From a virus, in IMG/VR virus record IMGVR_UViG_3300042868_004434, positions 1 to 54,314 of that record: a stretch of DNA of 54,314 nt. One strand, 5' to 3'. Below are positions 21,370-29,082 of this stretch, one piece after another. The notes below the pieces were generated by a model. It saw only the letters and a list, made by a program, of their open reading frames with translations, was not told the DNA's origin and did not search any database. Position 1 is the stretch's first letter. Each line of letters opens with the position of its first letter. The translations under genes were made by a program, and so were the position numbers.

Positions 21370-21578
21370 GCAAACTAAAGCTAACCGGATGGTACCCAGG
21401 TGACCAAAAGCCTGTGCGCAAGGGCTTCTATCAAGTTGATACTCCCGGATGTAATGGGAATAAATACTCATATTGGAATGGCCTTTTTTTGAATTTTGTA
21501 CCAGAGCGCCTGAATTTGCATGCGTCAGACAAATGTCTCTGGATATGCAATCAACCAATGCCAAATGGCGAGGACTAG
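21366..21578 (+). CDS. Small unknown protein (70 aa)
   Basis: The 70-residue protein starts MSKLKLTGWYPGDQKPVRKG. The pattern GWYPGDQKPVRKGFYQV ... YWNGLFLNF resembles short phage proteins in which Trp/Tyr strands make a small beta barrel. Translation is coupled by an ATGA overlap. No function is known to me. Confidence 0.6.
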   Translation: MSKLKLTGWYPGDQKPVRKGFYQVDTPGCNGNKYSYWNGLFLNFVPERLNLHASDKCLWICNQPMPNGED

Positions 21579-21582
21579 CTAA

Positions 21583-21882
21583 ATGACTACAACCACTAAC
21601 CTGATAGAGCTTGCAGACGCGTATGCCCTACGCATGGACTTATCCGAAGAATCTGTCGCTACACAAGAGGACGCTGGGTATGTCGTGCCAACTATTGAGC
21701 AAACACGTAATGCGTTGATTGAAGCACTAGAAGCCCAAGCCAAGCAGATAGAGGCGCTGCAAGCTGATGCTGAGAGGTATCGCTATTGGCGCAATCGCTA
21801 TCCAGAAACATTCGCACCGACTGATTTAAAGCCGGAAGACATTGACCGGATTACCGACGCAGCCCGCAAAGGAAACGTATGA
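21583..21882 (+). CDS. Ead/Ea22-like accessory protein (99 aa)
   Basis: The C-terminal part EALQADAERYRYWRNRYPET is a signature widely seen in Ead/Ea22-like phage proteins, which are accessory and of unknown function. The N-terminal half is helical (LIELADAYALRMDLSEESVA). It overlaps the next gene by four bases. The ribosome site GAGG lies about ten bases before ATG at 21583. Confidence 0.6.
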   Translation: MTTTTNLIELADAYALRMDLSEESVATQEDAGYVVPTIEQTRNALIEALEAQAKQIEALQADAERYRYWRNRYPETFAPTDLKPEDIDRITDAARKGNV

Positions 21883-23213
21883 GCAATATTAAAACTTGGA
21901 AGCAACTCCTAAATGAGCGCATTGGCGATATGCAGATAACTACAAACGATGATGTACGCCTAGCCATGCAAGACCACATTGATGCGTTGACCGAAGCCCT
22001 CAAGGTGGCGCAGTCTGTAAATGTTTTGCTTAGAAAAACAAGAGAAACAGCTAGGGCAGAACGTGACGCACTACAAACCCAGCGCGATATGTGGGAGTCT
22101 ATGTTCAAAGAGGTTCGTGCAGAACGTGACGCACTGCAAGCCAAGCTATCCGCGACTGAAGCGCAGAAGTTTACGGTACATGAGCGCTCTTTTATTTATG
22201 ACACGCATGGAAGATGCCTGCCCACATTGACATTGGCGTTTAACCCTGATGACTGGGGTTCAAGGGATAATTTTGCAGCCCCCGTAGCACCCGCCCAGCC
22301 AGTGAATGAACTGGTGGAGGCGTTGGAGCACGCTGTTGAAATAGCCGAAGGAAAGCGCGATGGCACTTGGGACGATTTGCTCCAATACCGGGCCACCATA
22401 GCCCACGCCAAGCTAGACAAGCTAGCGGCACTGAGTGAGCAGGCAGACCTTTATTCAGAGTTTACCAAAGCAGCCCAGCCGACACTTGAAAAGCTGCGAG
22501 AGTACGTTTTGAAGCATGCGCCTGATTATCCCGGCATCGAAAAAGCTGAGCCTTGGGAGCAGTTGTACGCACTGGTAACAACGCTTGAGGGGATAAAGGC
22601 CGCAAACGAAGACTTGCATAAATTGCTCGCCCAGCCACTCACCAAAGAGCAGGTACAGCCAGCTAAATATGGCTCACCGAACAACAAAATCCGGCGCGAC
22701 TATGACCGCGTGCTGACAAAAAGCTCTGCGTTTTATCTTGACCCCATATCTAAAAAATGGATTTTCCAAGAGGATGGTTTGTATAGCGTAGGTGGAAAAA
22801 TCATCAACGCGAAGAATGGCGATGTACTTGCTGCGTCTGGTGAGCAGGTACAGCAACTCACCAAAGAGCAGGTGCAGCCAGCGCAAGGGCTAAACCCCCT
22901 ATGGAAAGAAACGCACCCGGACAAGCTGATTGAGCCAGCGCAAGGGGAGCGCGAACAGATTATTCGCAAGCTAAAGCGTGATGTGCAATGGGTTCCCGGA
23001 AAGCACTACGTTACCCAGCTTGAAGATATCATGGATGAAGCCGCCGCCCTCCTGCAATCCAACGCAGAGCGGGTGCCGCTGACACCAGCGCAGCGAGTGG
23101 ACATTGCCGATGCATGCGCAAATCTTGACTATGACGGCAATTTTCTAGGCGACCTTGGAAAGATTATTGATCTGGTCGAAGCCGCCCATGGAATAACGAA
23201 AGGCCAACAATGA
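21879..23213 (+). CDS. Mosaic coiled-coil accessory protein (444 aa)
   Basis: The 444-residue protein starts with long helices (KVAQSVNVLLRKTRETARAE, RDMWESMFKEVRAERDALQA; about 40-95). It then has a Pro/Ala linker and further helical blocks. Two copies of LTKEQVQPA (about 254-262 and 327-335) and a related EPAQGE separate the blocks; the matching 26-base DNA repeats are 22638-22663 and 22857-22882. The ending GITKGQQ is shared with the next small protein. This is the modular style of Ea22-like phage proteins assembled by recombination. No enzyme motif is visible. Confidence 0.65.
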   Translation: MSNIKTWKQLLNERIGDMQITTNDDVRLAMQDHIDALTEALKVAQSVNVLLRKTRETARAERDALQTQRDMWESMFKEVRAERDALQAKLSATEAQKFTVHERSFIYDTHGRCLPTLTLAFNPDDWGSRDNFAAPVAPAQPVNELVEALEHAVEIAEGKRDGTWDDLLQYRATIAHAKLDKLAALSEQADLYSEFTKAAQPTLEKLREYVLKHAPDYPGIEKAEPWEQLYALVTTLEGIKAANEDLHKLLAQPLTKEQVQPAKYGSPNNKIRRDYDRVLTKSSAFYLDPISKKWIFQEDGLYSVGGKIINAKNGDVLAASGEQVQQLTKEQVQPAQGLNPLWKETHPDKLIEPAQGEREQIIRKLKRDVQWVPGKHYVTQLEDIMDEAAALLQSNAERVPLTPAQRVDIADACANLDYDGNFLGDLGKIIDLVEAAHGITKGQQ

Positions 23214-23386
23214 CACCACCTAAAGCAGACACATTGCACGGAGCTTGGTATTACACCTATGGCAAAGGCTCGCACATGAATCTTGCTGGGAAACTACTTA
23301 TAGGCGTTCCGCTTTTCCCATTCATGGCGCTTTTTGTTTTGACGTGGTTGGCCCTAGATAGCTTGTTTACGAAAGGCCAACAATGA
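23210..23386 (+). CDS. Small membrane protein (58 aa)
   Basis: ATG at 23210 overlaps the preceding stop. The 58-residue product has a soluble start (MTPPKADTLHGAWYYTYGKG) and one hydrophobic segment (about 25-53, LLIGVPLFPFMALFVLTWLA), and it ends TKGQQ, exactly as the upstream protein does. The 18-base sequence ACGAAAGGCCAACAATGA lies at both its start (23196-23213) and end (23369-23386), so the gene may be an inserted cassette bounded by a short direct repeat. Confidence 0.65.
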   Translation: MTPPKADTLHGAWYYTYGKGSHMNLAGKLLIGVPLFPFMALFVLTWLALDSLFTKGQQ

Positions 23387-23910
23387 AAGAATACATTACA
23401 CAAGAGCAGGTGGATGCATTGGTTTCCGGATTTGGCGGGGTTGTGCCGTTCTACAGGGCGATGAATAAGCAAGATGCACACGCCCTTTGCAACGCCGCTA
23501 TACAGCACTACAGAGACAGCCTAGTGGCTGGGGAGTTGCCTGAGCTTGTTGCAAATGCCGTACATAAAGGTGAATTGGTTTACACAGCCGACCAACTACG
23601 CCAAGCAATAGCCGATGCGCTGGCGAAGCAAGATGTACGCGCCCCAATGTTCAAATTCAGAGAGTGTGAGGATTCGCAGGCAATGCAAGAGCCCGATTAC
23701 GAGCAATCGGAAACGTATTTGCGCGCAGAGGAAGCGAAGCAAGTGCCGCAGGGTTACAAGTTGGTTCCAGAGACACCGACAAACGACATGACTGTGGCAA
23801 TGGCAAACGCTTTAGAAGACCCTGAAAACGAGCGATCTAGCTGGGATTTAGCGGAGAACATGTACGCAGCAATGTTAGCAGCCGCACCAGACCCAAAGGA
23901 GGGGGCATGA
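23383..23910 (+). CDS. Accessory phage protein (175 aa)
   Basis: The 175-residue protein starts MKEYITQEQVDALVSGFGGV. The stretch VPQGYKLVPETPTNDMTVAM recurs in many small phage proteins of proteobacterial viruses, usually joined to variable helical parts. Coupling by ATGA overlaps is present on both sides. The function is unknown. Confidence 0.65.
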   Translation: MKEYITQEQVDALVSGFGGVVPFYRAMNKQDAHALCNAAIQHYRDSLVAGELPELVANAVHKGELVYTADQLRQAIADALAKQDVRAPMFKFRECEDSQAMQEPDYEQSETYLRAEEAKQVPQGYKLVPETPTNDMTVAMANALEDPENERSSWDLAENMYAAMLAAAPDPKEGA

Positions 23911-24053
23911 CTAAAGAACAAATACTAGACACGATCAAATTACTCAGCGCACTAGAGGCGTGGAGCTTTGCGGAAAAGCACCGCTTGCCTGATTACTTGC
24001 TTGAAAATTTAGACAAGATTGTGGAAGTGCTTAGTGCTGAGGTGTTGAAGTGA
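23907..24053 (+). CDS. Small helical protein (48 aa)
   Basis: ATG at 23907 overlaps the preceding stop, with AAGGAGGGGGC directly upstream as ribosome site. The product starts MTKEQILDTIKLLSALEAWS and is two amphipathic helices with an acidic surface. The stop TGA is shared with the GTG start of the next gene (GTGA). No family was recognised. Confidence 0.6.
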   Translation: MTKEQILDTIKLLSALEAWSFAEKHRLPDYLLENLDKIVEVLSAEVLK

Positions 24054-24256
24054 CCCACACCATCAACACAACAGAGGCCACTGCGGTGGCGAACGAGGTG
24101 TACCTGCAACCTATGGACACCTGCCCTGTGGGGGTGAAGGTGCAGCTAGAGAATCCCGGTGGCGTCCTTGTCTACGGTATGTGGGACGGCAAACCCCACC
24201 ACTGGAAATCATGGGCACCACTACCACGAAGAAGGAAACCCGATGCCGAGACCTAA
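24050..24256 (+). CDS. Small protein (68 aa), DUF551-like pattern
   Basis: The GTG start at 24050 overlaps the upstream stop. The pattern YLQPMDTCPVGVKVQLENPG ... HHWKSWAPLPRR resembles short phage proteins with a terminal W-x-P-L-P motif (DUF551-like). The family link is a visual impression. Its end overlaps the next gene by 14 bases. Confidence 0.55.
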   Translation: MTHTINTTEATAVANEVYLQPMDTCPVGVKVQLENPGGVLVYGMWDGKPHHWKSWAPLPRRRKPDAET

Positions 24257-24497
24257 GCCGCCAGAGCCCTTGAAGCCGCGCGCAGTACGTATGTCCGACA
24301 CGGAGTGGGAGACTTTCAAAAACATAGGTGGTAGCGACTGGCTACGCAGTAGGTTGAAGAAGTTAAACTTAACGGGTATCGCCAAAAGACAACGTAACCA
24401 GCGTATTCGCAAAGCTGCGTTGATGGGTAAATCCGACGCGCAAATCGGCAAAGAGTTCAATATTGACAGAAGCACAGTTTGGAGAATCTTAAAATGA
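24243..24497 (+). CDS. DNA-binding protein with C-terminal HTH (84 aa)
   Basis: The 84-residue, very basic protein starts MPRPKPPEPLKPRAVRMSDT. The first half (RAVRMSDTEWETFKNIGGSD) is like a ribbon-helix-helix strand and helix. The last 25 residues (KAALMGKSDAQIGKEFNIDR plus STVWRILK) form a resolvase-type helix-turn-helix. A transcription regulator is likely. AAGGA lies eight bases before ATG at 24243, and the longer upstream frame lacks a ribosome site. The ATGA overlap couples it to the next gene. Confidence 0.72.
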   Translation: MPRPKPPEPLKPRAVRMSDTEWETFKNIGGSDWLRSRLKKLNLTGIAKRQRNQRIRKAALMGKSDAQIGKEFNIDRSTVWRILK

Positions 24498-24697
24498 AAG
24501 GAAGCGTAATGCAATACACAGCGTACAACAACAAAGAGTTAGTTCGTATGGTGGACAACAACCCGCAGGCAAGCGTGCTAGAGCGCGAGCTGGCGAACCG
24601 GATAGACGAGCTAACGGTGGAGGTAGACATGGTTCAACACCTGCTAGACAAGGCGCTGAACCGTTCTGCATTTCTGGGGGCTATCCATGCACAATGA
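24494..24697 (+). CDS. Small helical protein (67 aa)
   Basis: ATG at 24494 overlaps the preceding stop and has GGAG nine bases upstream; ATG at 24509 with AAGGA is an alternative that would remove five residues. The protein (MKGSVMQYTAYNNKELVRMV...) ends in a coiled-coil-like helix (ANRIDELTVEVDMVQHLLDK). The function is unknown. Confidence 0.6.
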   Translation: MKGSVMQYTAYNNKELVRMVDNNPQASVLERELANRIDELTVEVDMVQHLLDKALNRSAFLGAIHAQ

Positions 24698-24896
24698 ACA
24701 AGCCGCATTCCATTGGCAGGGACAACCCTCTATCTTCGCAAAAGACCCCGTGTTTAACGGCGTACGCACGGCAGTCGCGGAGCGGGCCGCAGAGAATGTA
24801 ACGCAGACGGTGTATCTGCGGGGCTCCAATGTGTTCCTAGCGAATACAGGACGCCAAGTCATTGCGCATAGTAAAGCTAAACCAAGGGGCGGATGA
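24687..24896 (+). CDS. Small unknown protein (69 aa)
   Basis: The 69-residue protein starts MHNEQAAFHWQGQPSIFAKD and continues with AVAERAAENVTQTVYLRGSN. It overlaps its upstream neighbour by 11 bases and shares ATGATG with the downstream one. Only a weak ribosome site (GGGGGC) is seen, so translation is probably coupled. No family was recognised. Confidence 0.55.
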   Translation: MHNEQAAFHWQGQPSIFAKDPVFNGVRTAVAERAAENVTQTVYLRGSNVFLANTGRQVIAHSKAKPRGG

Positions 24897-25087
24897 TGGC
24901 CGACACACCGGACTTCAGTACTTGGAGTAAAGCAACACTCATACTGTTCTGTGAGCGCGCTTACGAACGTATGCAGCACGACCAAGAAGAAATAGCCTCC
25001 CTGAAGGCCACGGTAAAAGACGCCATTCAGGCGTACCGAGAACTAATCATCAACCATGAAAAGGAAAAGCAAAATGTCAGTAACTAA
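24893..25087 (+). CDS. Small helical protein (64 aa)
   Basis: ATGATG at 24893-24898 offers two starts, the first overlapping the upstream TGA. The 64-residue product is a coiled coil after an N-terminal segment (MMADTPDFSTWSKATLILFC; then MQHDQEEIASLKATVKDAIQ). It overlaps the DUF6378-like gene by 14 bases. Confidence 0.55.
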   Translation: MMADTPDFSTWSKATLILFCERAYERMQHDQEEIASLKATVKDAIQAYRELIINHEKEKQNVSN

Positions 25088-25355
25088 TATCGACACCACA
25101 CTAAACGAACGCGGCGCACGCTACGGCACTTTCCAAGGCCATGCCGAAGTCACACAACACCTTAAAGCGTACTACCGCGAACAGTTGGCCAAACGAGGCA
25201 AGACGCTGGAAGCCGACCAGTACGAAGCATTGGACATGGTGATGCACAAGATAGGGCGCATCGTAAACGGCGACCCGGACTACGCTGACTCGTGGGTTGA
25301 TGTGGCCGGGTATGCCAAGCTGGTTGCAGATCGTTTGGAAGGCGTAGTGCGATGA
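25074..25355 (+). CDS. DUF6378-like phage protein (93 aa)
   Basis: The 93-residue protein has the layout of DUF6378 proteins: ERGARYGTFQGHAEVTQHLK at the start, DQYEALDMVMHKIGRIVNGD in the middle and YADSWVDVAGYAKLVADRLE at the end. These are widespread phage proteins that may bind nucleotides, since the fold resembles MazG-like helices; the function is not proven. AAGGA lies eight bases before ATG at 25074. It is coupled to the VRR-NUC gene by an ATGA overlap. Confidence 0.75.
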   Translation: MSVTNIDTTLNERGARYGTFQGHAEVTQHLKAYYREQLAKRGKTLEADQYEALDMVMHKIGRIVNGDPDYADSWVDVAGYAKLVADRLEGVVR

Positions 25356-25681
25356 CCCCCGAGGCCAAGGTCAAGAACGCAATCAAGAAAGTGCTGGAAA
25401 CTTCCGGCATCTACTTCATCATGCCTATGGGCACCGGGTATGGCAAGTCCGGTGTGGCTGACTTCGTTGCCTGCCACAAGGGTAAGTTCCTCGCTATCGA
25501 AGCCAAGGCCGGTAAAGGGCGCACCACAGCGCTGCAAGACCGGGAGCTACAGCGCGTACGCAACGCGGGCGGCGTGGCCATCGTAGTCAGTGACAAGCCC
25601 GAGGACTTTGTGATGCTGGGCAACACCATTGAGACCATGAAGGGCAAGAACGTAATTGAAGAAATGAAGGAAGAAATATGA
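25352..25681 (+). CDS. VRR-NUC domain nuclease
   Basis: The 109-residue protein is a stand-alone VRR-NUC (PD-(D/E)xK-type) nuclease: GVADFVACHKG with Asp37, FLAIEAKAGKG with Glu50-x-Lys52, and TTALQDREL with Gln62, in the order expected for the family. Such phage enzymes are thought to resolve branched DNA or act as Holliday-junction nucleases during recombination and packaging. It lies two genes before the DNA polymerase. Coupling is by ATGA overlaps on both sides, and all catalytic residues are present. Confidence 0.88.
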   Translation: MTPEAKVKNAIKKVLETSGIYFIMPMGTGYGKSGVADFVACHKGKFLAIEAKAGKGRTTALQDRELQRVRNAGGVAIVVSDKPEDFVMLGNTIETMKGKNVIEEMKEEI

Positions 25682-25932
25682 CTACCTACTCAAAAGAAAA
25701 ATACGACGCACTCGACGAGGAAGACAAGAACGTGATCGACGACATGTTGGAGGTAGCCATCGAAGCGCTCTCTACTGGACAAGGTGCCGCGATCATGCTT
25801 GTCGATGTTAACGGTGTGGGCGTGGCGCAGCTACTAGCCGCAGGTAATCAGCTGCTTATAGAGCCGCTGCTGCGCAGCGCGGAGAGCGTGTGCGAGAAGG
25901 TCTTCAGCAACCACACCGGGGTGGTACAGTGA
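25678..25932 (+). CDS. Unknown protein (84 aa)
   Basis: The 84-residue acidic protein starts MTTYSKEKYDALDEEDKNVI. A helix is followed by a hydrophobic stretch (AAIMLVDVNGVGVAQLLAAG) too polar for a clear membrane span. It is coupled to both neighbours by overlapping stop/start codons (ATGA, then GTGA at 25929). No family was recognised. Confidence 0.62.
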   Translation: MTTYSKEKYDALDEEDKNVIDDMLEVAIEALSTGQGAAIMLVDVNGVGVAQLLAAGNQLLIEPLLRSAESVCEKVFSNHTGVVQ

Positions 25933-26258
25933 AAATAACATGGTATTGGCCCGACGCAGCGCTGTTTGGGAAGATGCACGACAAAGGGCTATGTGTGGCG
26001 TATAGCACAAACTACGCCGTAATAAAACACCCTCTGACGGGGTTCAACGTATGTTGCCTAGAAGACTGGGGTATGCACACGCAGGTAGAAGTCGCTCAGC
26101 TAATGAGCACTCTTCTTGAAGTAGCCGAGCAGCGTTTCGAAGAACTTGGCGAATTCTACATAGAGTACGCCCTTGCTATCGGTGCGCTGGAGAACGCAAA
26201 AGAACAAGTCAAAAGAGCAACCGCCCATTGGGGCGAACAAATAGCGAAACTAAAATGA
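25929..26258 (+). CDS. Unknown protein (109 aa), GTG start
   Basis: GTG at 25929 overlaps the preceding TGA. The 109-residue protein starts with KITWYWPDAALFGKMHDKG after the initiator and has a helical second half (EVAQLMSTLLEVAEQRFEEL, ENAKEQVKRATAHWGEQIAK). The stop overlaps the start of the DNA polymerase gene, which suggests coupled synthesis, perhaps of an accessory factor. No motif was recognised. Confidence 0.6.
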   Translation: MKITWYWPDAALFGKMHDKGLCVAYSTNYAVIKHPLTGFNVCCLEDWGMHTQVEVAQLMSTLLEVAEQRFEELGEFYIEYALAIGALENAKEQVKRATAHWGEQIAKLK

Positions 26259-28294
26259 CACAACCATTCAAAACAATCCTATGCGCGGACTTCGAGACAC
26301 GATGGTCTAGCAAACCAACTGAGTGGAGCGAAGACCCATTCACGCTGTCGAAGCTAACTACCGAAGAATATATACGGTCTCCTTTGTTCCACGCATTCGG
26401 GCTCTGTCTGCATGAGGTCGGCTCCGAGTCACCGATACAGTGGTACTCCCACGAGGAGCTGCCGCGCATACTAAAGATGTACGACTGGTCTACGACCGCC
26501 ATCCTCTGCCACAACAGCCAGTTCGACGCGGCGATCCTGTCCTACATCTATGGCATCAAGCCGTGCTTCATCTTCGACACGCTATCTATGGGGCGCGCGC
26601 TACGTGGTGTGGAGGTAGGCAACTCGCTCATGAAGTTGGCCGAAGACTACGGCTTGCCCCCCAAGGGGCGTGCTGTGTACAGCACCGACGGTCTGTTTAC
26701 GCTACCCGCGCACATCGAGCGGGAGTTGGCCGAGTACTGTAAGCACGACGTGTTCTTGTGTGAGCAGATATTCATGAAGCTGCTGTATCGCATCGACCCG
26801 CTAACCGGCGACTCTGCTGGTGAGTTCCCCAAGAAGGAGCTGCGCTTGATCGACATGACGGTGCGTATGTACACCGACCCGGTGCTGGTGCTAGACAAGC
26901 CCATGCTGGAGAAGGCGCTGGTAGAAGAGAAGGCCAAGCTAGCCTCCGCGCTGGAGCGCACGGGCGTTGAGGAGACATCCCTAGCAAGCAACGACCAGTT
27001 TGCAGAAGTGCTACGTACTATGGGAGTCACGCCACCAACTAAGATAAGCAAGACCACGGGGAAGGAGGCGTTTGCGTTCGCCAAGAACGACGCGCTGTTT
27101 CAAGCCCTGCTTAACGGTGACAACGAGGATGTATCGCTGCTGTGCGAAGCACGGCTCAAGGTCAAGTCTACGCTGGAGCGTACCCGCGCGCAGCGCTTCA
27201 TTGACATCTCAGAGCGTGGCACACTACCTATCCCTCTCGCGTACTACGGTGCGGCGACAGGCCGGTGGGCAGCGGCCAAAGGCGCTAACTTGAACCTCCA
27301 AAATCTGAACCGAGGCTCGTTCCTTCGCAAAGCGATCATGGCCCCGGACGGGTATCTTCTTGCAGTAGCAGACTTGTCCCAGATCGAGCCCCGGGTGTTG
27401 GCGTGGTTGTCTGGGTACGAGGACATGCTAGACATCTTCCGTGCGGGCGGCGACCCCTACGCTACGTTTGGTTCGCAGATGTTCGGTATCCCGGGGTTGA
27501 CCAAGGACACGCACCCCCTGCTTAGACAATCGGCCAAGTCCGCTTTGCTAGGCGCAGGATATCAGCTCGGGTGGGCTAGCTTTGCAGGGCAGTTGCTTGT
27601 GGGCTTCCTAGGCGCTCCACCGCAGCGATACACGAAGGCCGATGCTAGACAGTTGGGCGTGACTGCACAGGACGTGCAGAAGTTCTTGTCGTGGGACGAC
27701 AACCTAAAGGGTATGCAGGAGATACCGCACACCTGTACCGAAGAGGAGCTGTTACTGCACTGCCTAGCGGCCAAGGCCATCATCGAGAAGTACCGCAGTG
27801 CAGCGAGCCCCGTGACAGACTTTTGGAGCCTACTAGGTAACCTGCTGGAGCGCAGCTTGGTGGGCGGTGAGGAGTACAACCACAAGGACGTGTTGCTGTT
27901 TAGAAAAGGCGAGATCATCATGACCAACGGCATGGCGCTGCGCTACCCCGACCTGAAGGCGCACATCGACCCCGAGGACAAGAAGAAGCGTGTTGTGTAC
28001 ACCTACGCTGACGGCAAGAAGCGTGTGAAGTTGTACCCCGGTAAAATATGCAACAACGTGACGCAGGGAACTTCACGCATCGTGCTGTCTGACGGTACCC
28101 TGCGCATTGATAAAGAGCATCGCGTGTTGGGACTTGTCCACGACGAAGCGATTTCAGCAGTACCCGAGCCCGAGGCGCAGCCCGCGTATAAGTGGATGCT
28201 GCAGCAGATGGTACAGGTGCCCAAGTGGATGCCCGGTATCCCGCTCAATGCAGACGGCGGAGTGCACAAGCGCTACGGTCTAGCTAAGTCATAA
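26255..28294 (+). CDS. Family A DNA polymerase with 3'-5' exonuclease
   Basis: The 679-residue enzyme replicates the phage genome. The exonuclease part keeps DFE (Asp12, Glu14), CHNSQFD (about 87-93) and YCKHD (about 163-167). The polymerase part has motif A ADLSQIEPR (about 372-380), motif B RQSAKSALLGAGYQ (about 421-434) and motif C VHDEA (about 627-631). In motif B the position equivalent to Phe762 of E. coli Pol I is Leu, and the Gly after the conserved Tyr is Gln. ATG at 26255 is chosen because it overlaps the upstream stop (ATGA). The gene ends the overlapping string; the next gene has its own AAGGAG. No separate 5'-3' exonuclease gene was recognised. Confidence 0.93.
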   Translation: MTQPFKTILCADFETRWSSKPTEWSEDPFTLSKLTTEEYIRSPLFHAFGLCLHEVGSESPIQWYSHEELPRILKMYDWSTTAILCHNSQFDAAILSYIYGIKPCFIFDTLSMGRALRGVEVGNSLMKLAEDYGLPPKGRAVYSTDGLFTLPAHIERELAEYCKHDVFLCEQIFMKLLYRIDPLTGDSAGEFPKKELRLIDMTVRMYTDPVLVLDKPMLEKALVEEKAKLASALERTGVEETSLASNDQFAEVLRTMGVTPPTKISKTTGKEAFAFAKNDALFQALLNGDNEDVSLLCEARLKVKSTLERTRAQRFIDISERGTLPIPLAYYGAATGRWAAAKGANLNLQNLNRGSFLRKAIMAPDGYLLAVADLSQIEPRVLAWLSGYEDMLDIFRAGGDPYATFGSQMFGIPGLTKDTHPLLRQSAKSALLGAGYQLGWASFAGQLLVGFLGAPPQRYTKADARQLGVTAQDVQKFLSWDDNLKGMQEIPHTCTEEELLLHCLAAKAIIEKYRSAASPVTDFWSLLGNLLERSLVGGEEYNHKDVLLFRKGEIIMTNGMALRYPDLKAHIDPEDKKKRVVYTYADGKKRVKLYPGKICNNVTQGTSRIVLSDGTLRIDKEHRVLGLVHDEAISAVPEPEAQPAYKWMLQQMVQVPKWMPGIPLNADGGVHKRYGLAKS

Positions 28295-28309
28295 CCAAGG
28301 AGAAAGAAA

Positions 28310-28585
28310 ATGGAAATACCAAAGACGTTTGAACTAGGCCATCTCACATGGCGCGTACATACGGACAAGCAGGGGGTTGCTACAGGCGTGTACGGGATGT
28401 GTTACCCAAGCTATCAGACGGTACGTGTGCGCATGCGCGCCCCAAAGAAGATGACAGAGAGTTTTTGGCACGAGGTTACGCACGCTATTCTGTTCGACAT
28501 GAAAGACCCGCGCTGGGACGACGAGCAGTTCGTCACGGCATTCAGCAAACGGCTTACCCAAGTCATTCACACAGCGGAGTTTTAA
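28310..28585 (+). CDS. Small HExxH zincin-like protein (91 aa)
   Basis: The 91-residue protein contains WHEVTHAIL with His54-Glu55-x-x-His58, the zinc-binding motif of zincin proteases, after a beta-rich N-terminus (LTWRVHTDKQGVATGVYGMC). The second half is helical (EQFVTAFSKRLTQVIH). Short phage proteins of this type are related to ImmA/IrrE- or SprT-like minimal proteases. Possible roles are removal of a host regulator or structural zinc binding. AAGGAGAAAGAAA precedes ATG at 28310. Protease activity is not proven because the third ligand is not obvious. Confidence 0.7.
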   Translation: MEIPKTFELGHLTWRVHTDKQGVATGVYGMCYPSYQTVRVRMRAPKKMTESFWHEVTHAILFDMKDPRWDDEQFVTAFSKRLTQVIHTAEF

Positions 28586-28586
28586 T

Positions 28587-29081
28587 ATGAGCACCGTCTT
28601 CTACGTAGACCCGGGTAGGCGTCAAATGCATATCATCGACGATGACTATGACGATGTTTCTTTTGTTGGCGGTTCTTTTGCCGGTTGTGCTGTATCCGCA
28701 GAACCCACGGTCTCGCCGGATCGCTCCGCGATACATAATGAGAAACAAAGGGTAGCGCGGATACAGAAAAAGCAACAGAAGGAAAAAGAAGAACGCTTGG
28801 CTGCGGAGCAAAGAGTAGCTGCTGAAAAAGTACGTGCAGAACTGAAGGCGGAGCAGTTAGAGAAGGTGCTTGCGTGGGCTGCAACAACTGGGGGAACCGT
28901 AGAGGGCGAGGTCACGGTGGACGCTTTGCTGGAGTGGACAGGGTGGTCTAGATACAGACTCATCGGTGACCTAGCTCTGGCGAACGTCCCTTTCGAGTGG
29001 CGACAACACAACGGCGTGCTCACACTTATGTACAAACGCATAGACATCATTACATGGCAATTCATAAACAAATACTACTAA
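28587..29081 (+). CDS. Coiled-coil protein (164 aa), unknown
   Basis: The 164-residue protein starts MSTVFYVDPGRRQMHIIDDD, with an acidic N-terminus. A long Lys/Glu/Ala coiled coil follows (about 50-95, RIQKKQQKEKEERLAAEQRV). The C-terminal 65 residues (TVDALLEWTGWSRYRLIGDL, VPFEWRQHNGVLTLMYK) could be a small winged helix. It may be a DNA-binding or replication accessory protein, but no family was recognised. Its ribosome site GGAG is formed by the end of the preceding gene. Confidence 0.6.
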   Translation: MSTVFYVDPGRRQMHIIDDDYDDVSFVGGSFAGCAVSAEPTVSPDRSAIHNEKQRVARIQKKQQKEKEERLAAEQRVAAEKVRAELKAEQLEKVLAWAATTGGTVEGEVTVDALLEWTGWSRYRLIGDLALANVPFEWRQHNGVLTLMYKRIDIITWQFINKYY

Positions 29082-29082
29082 T

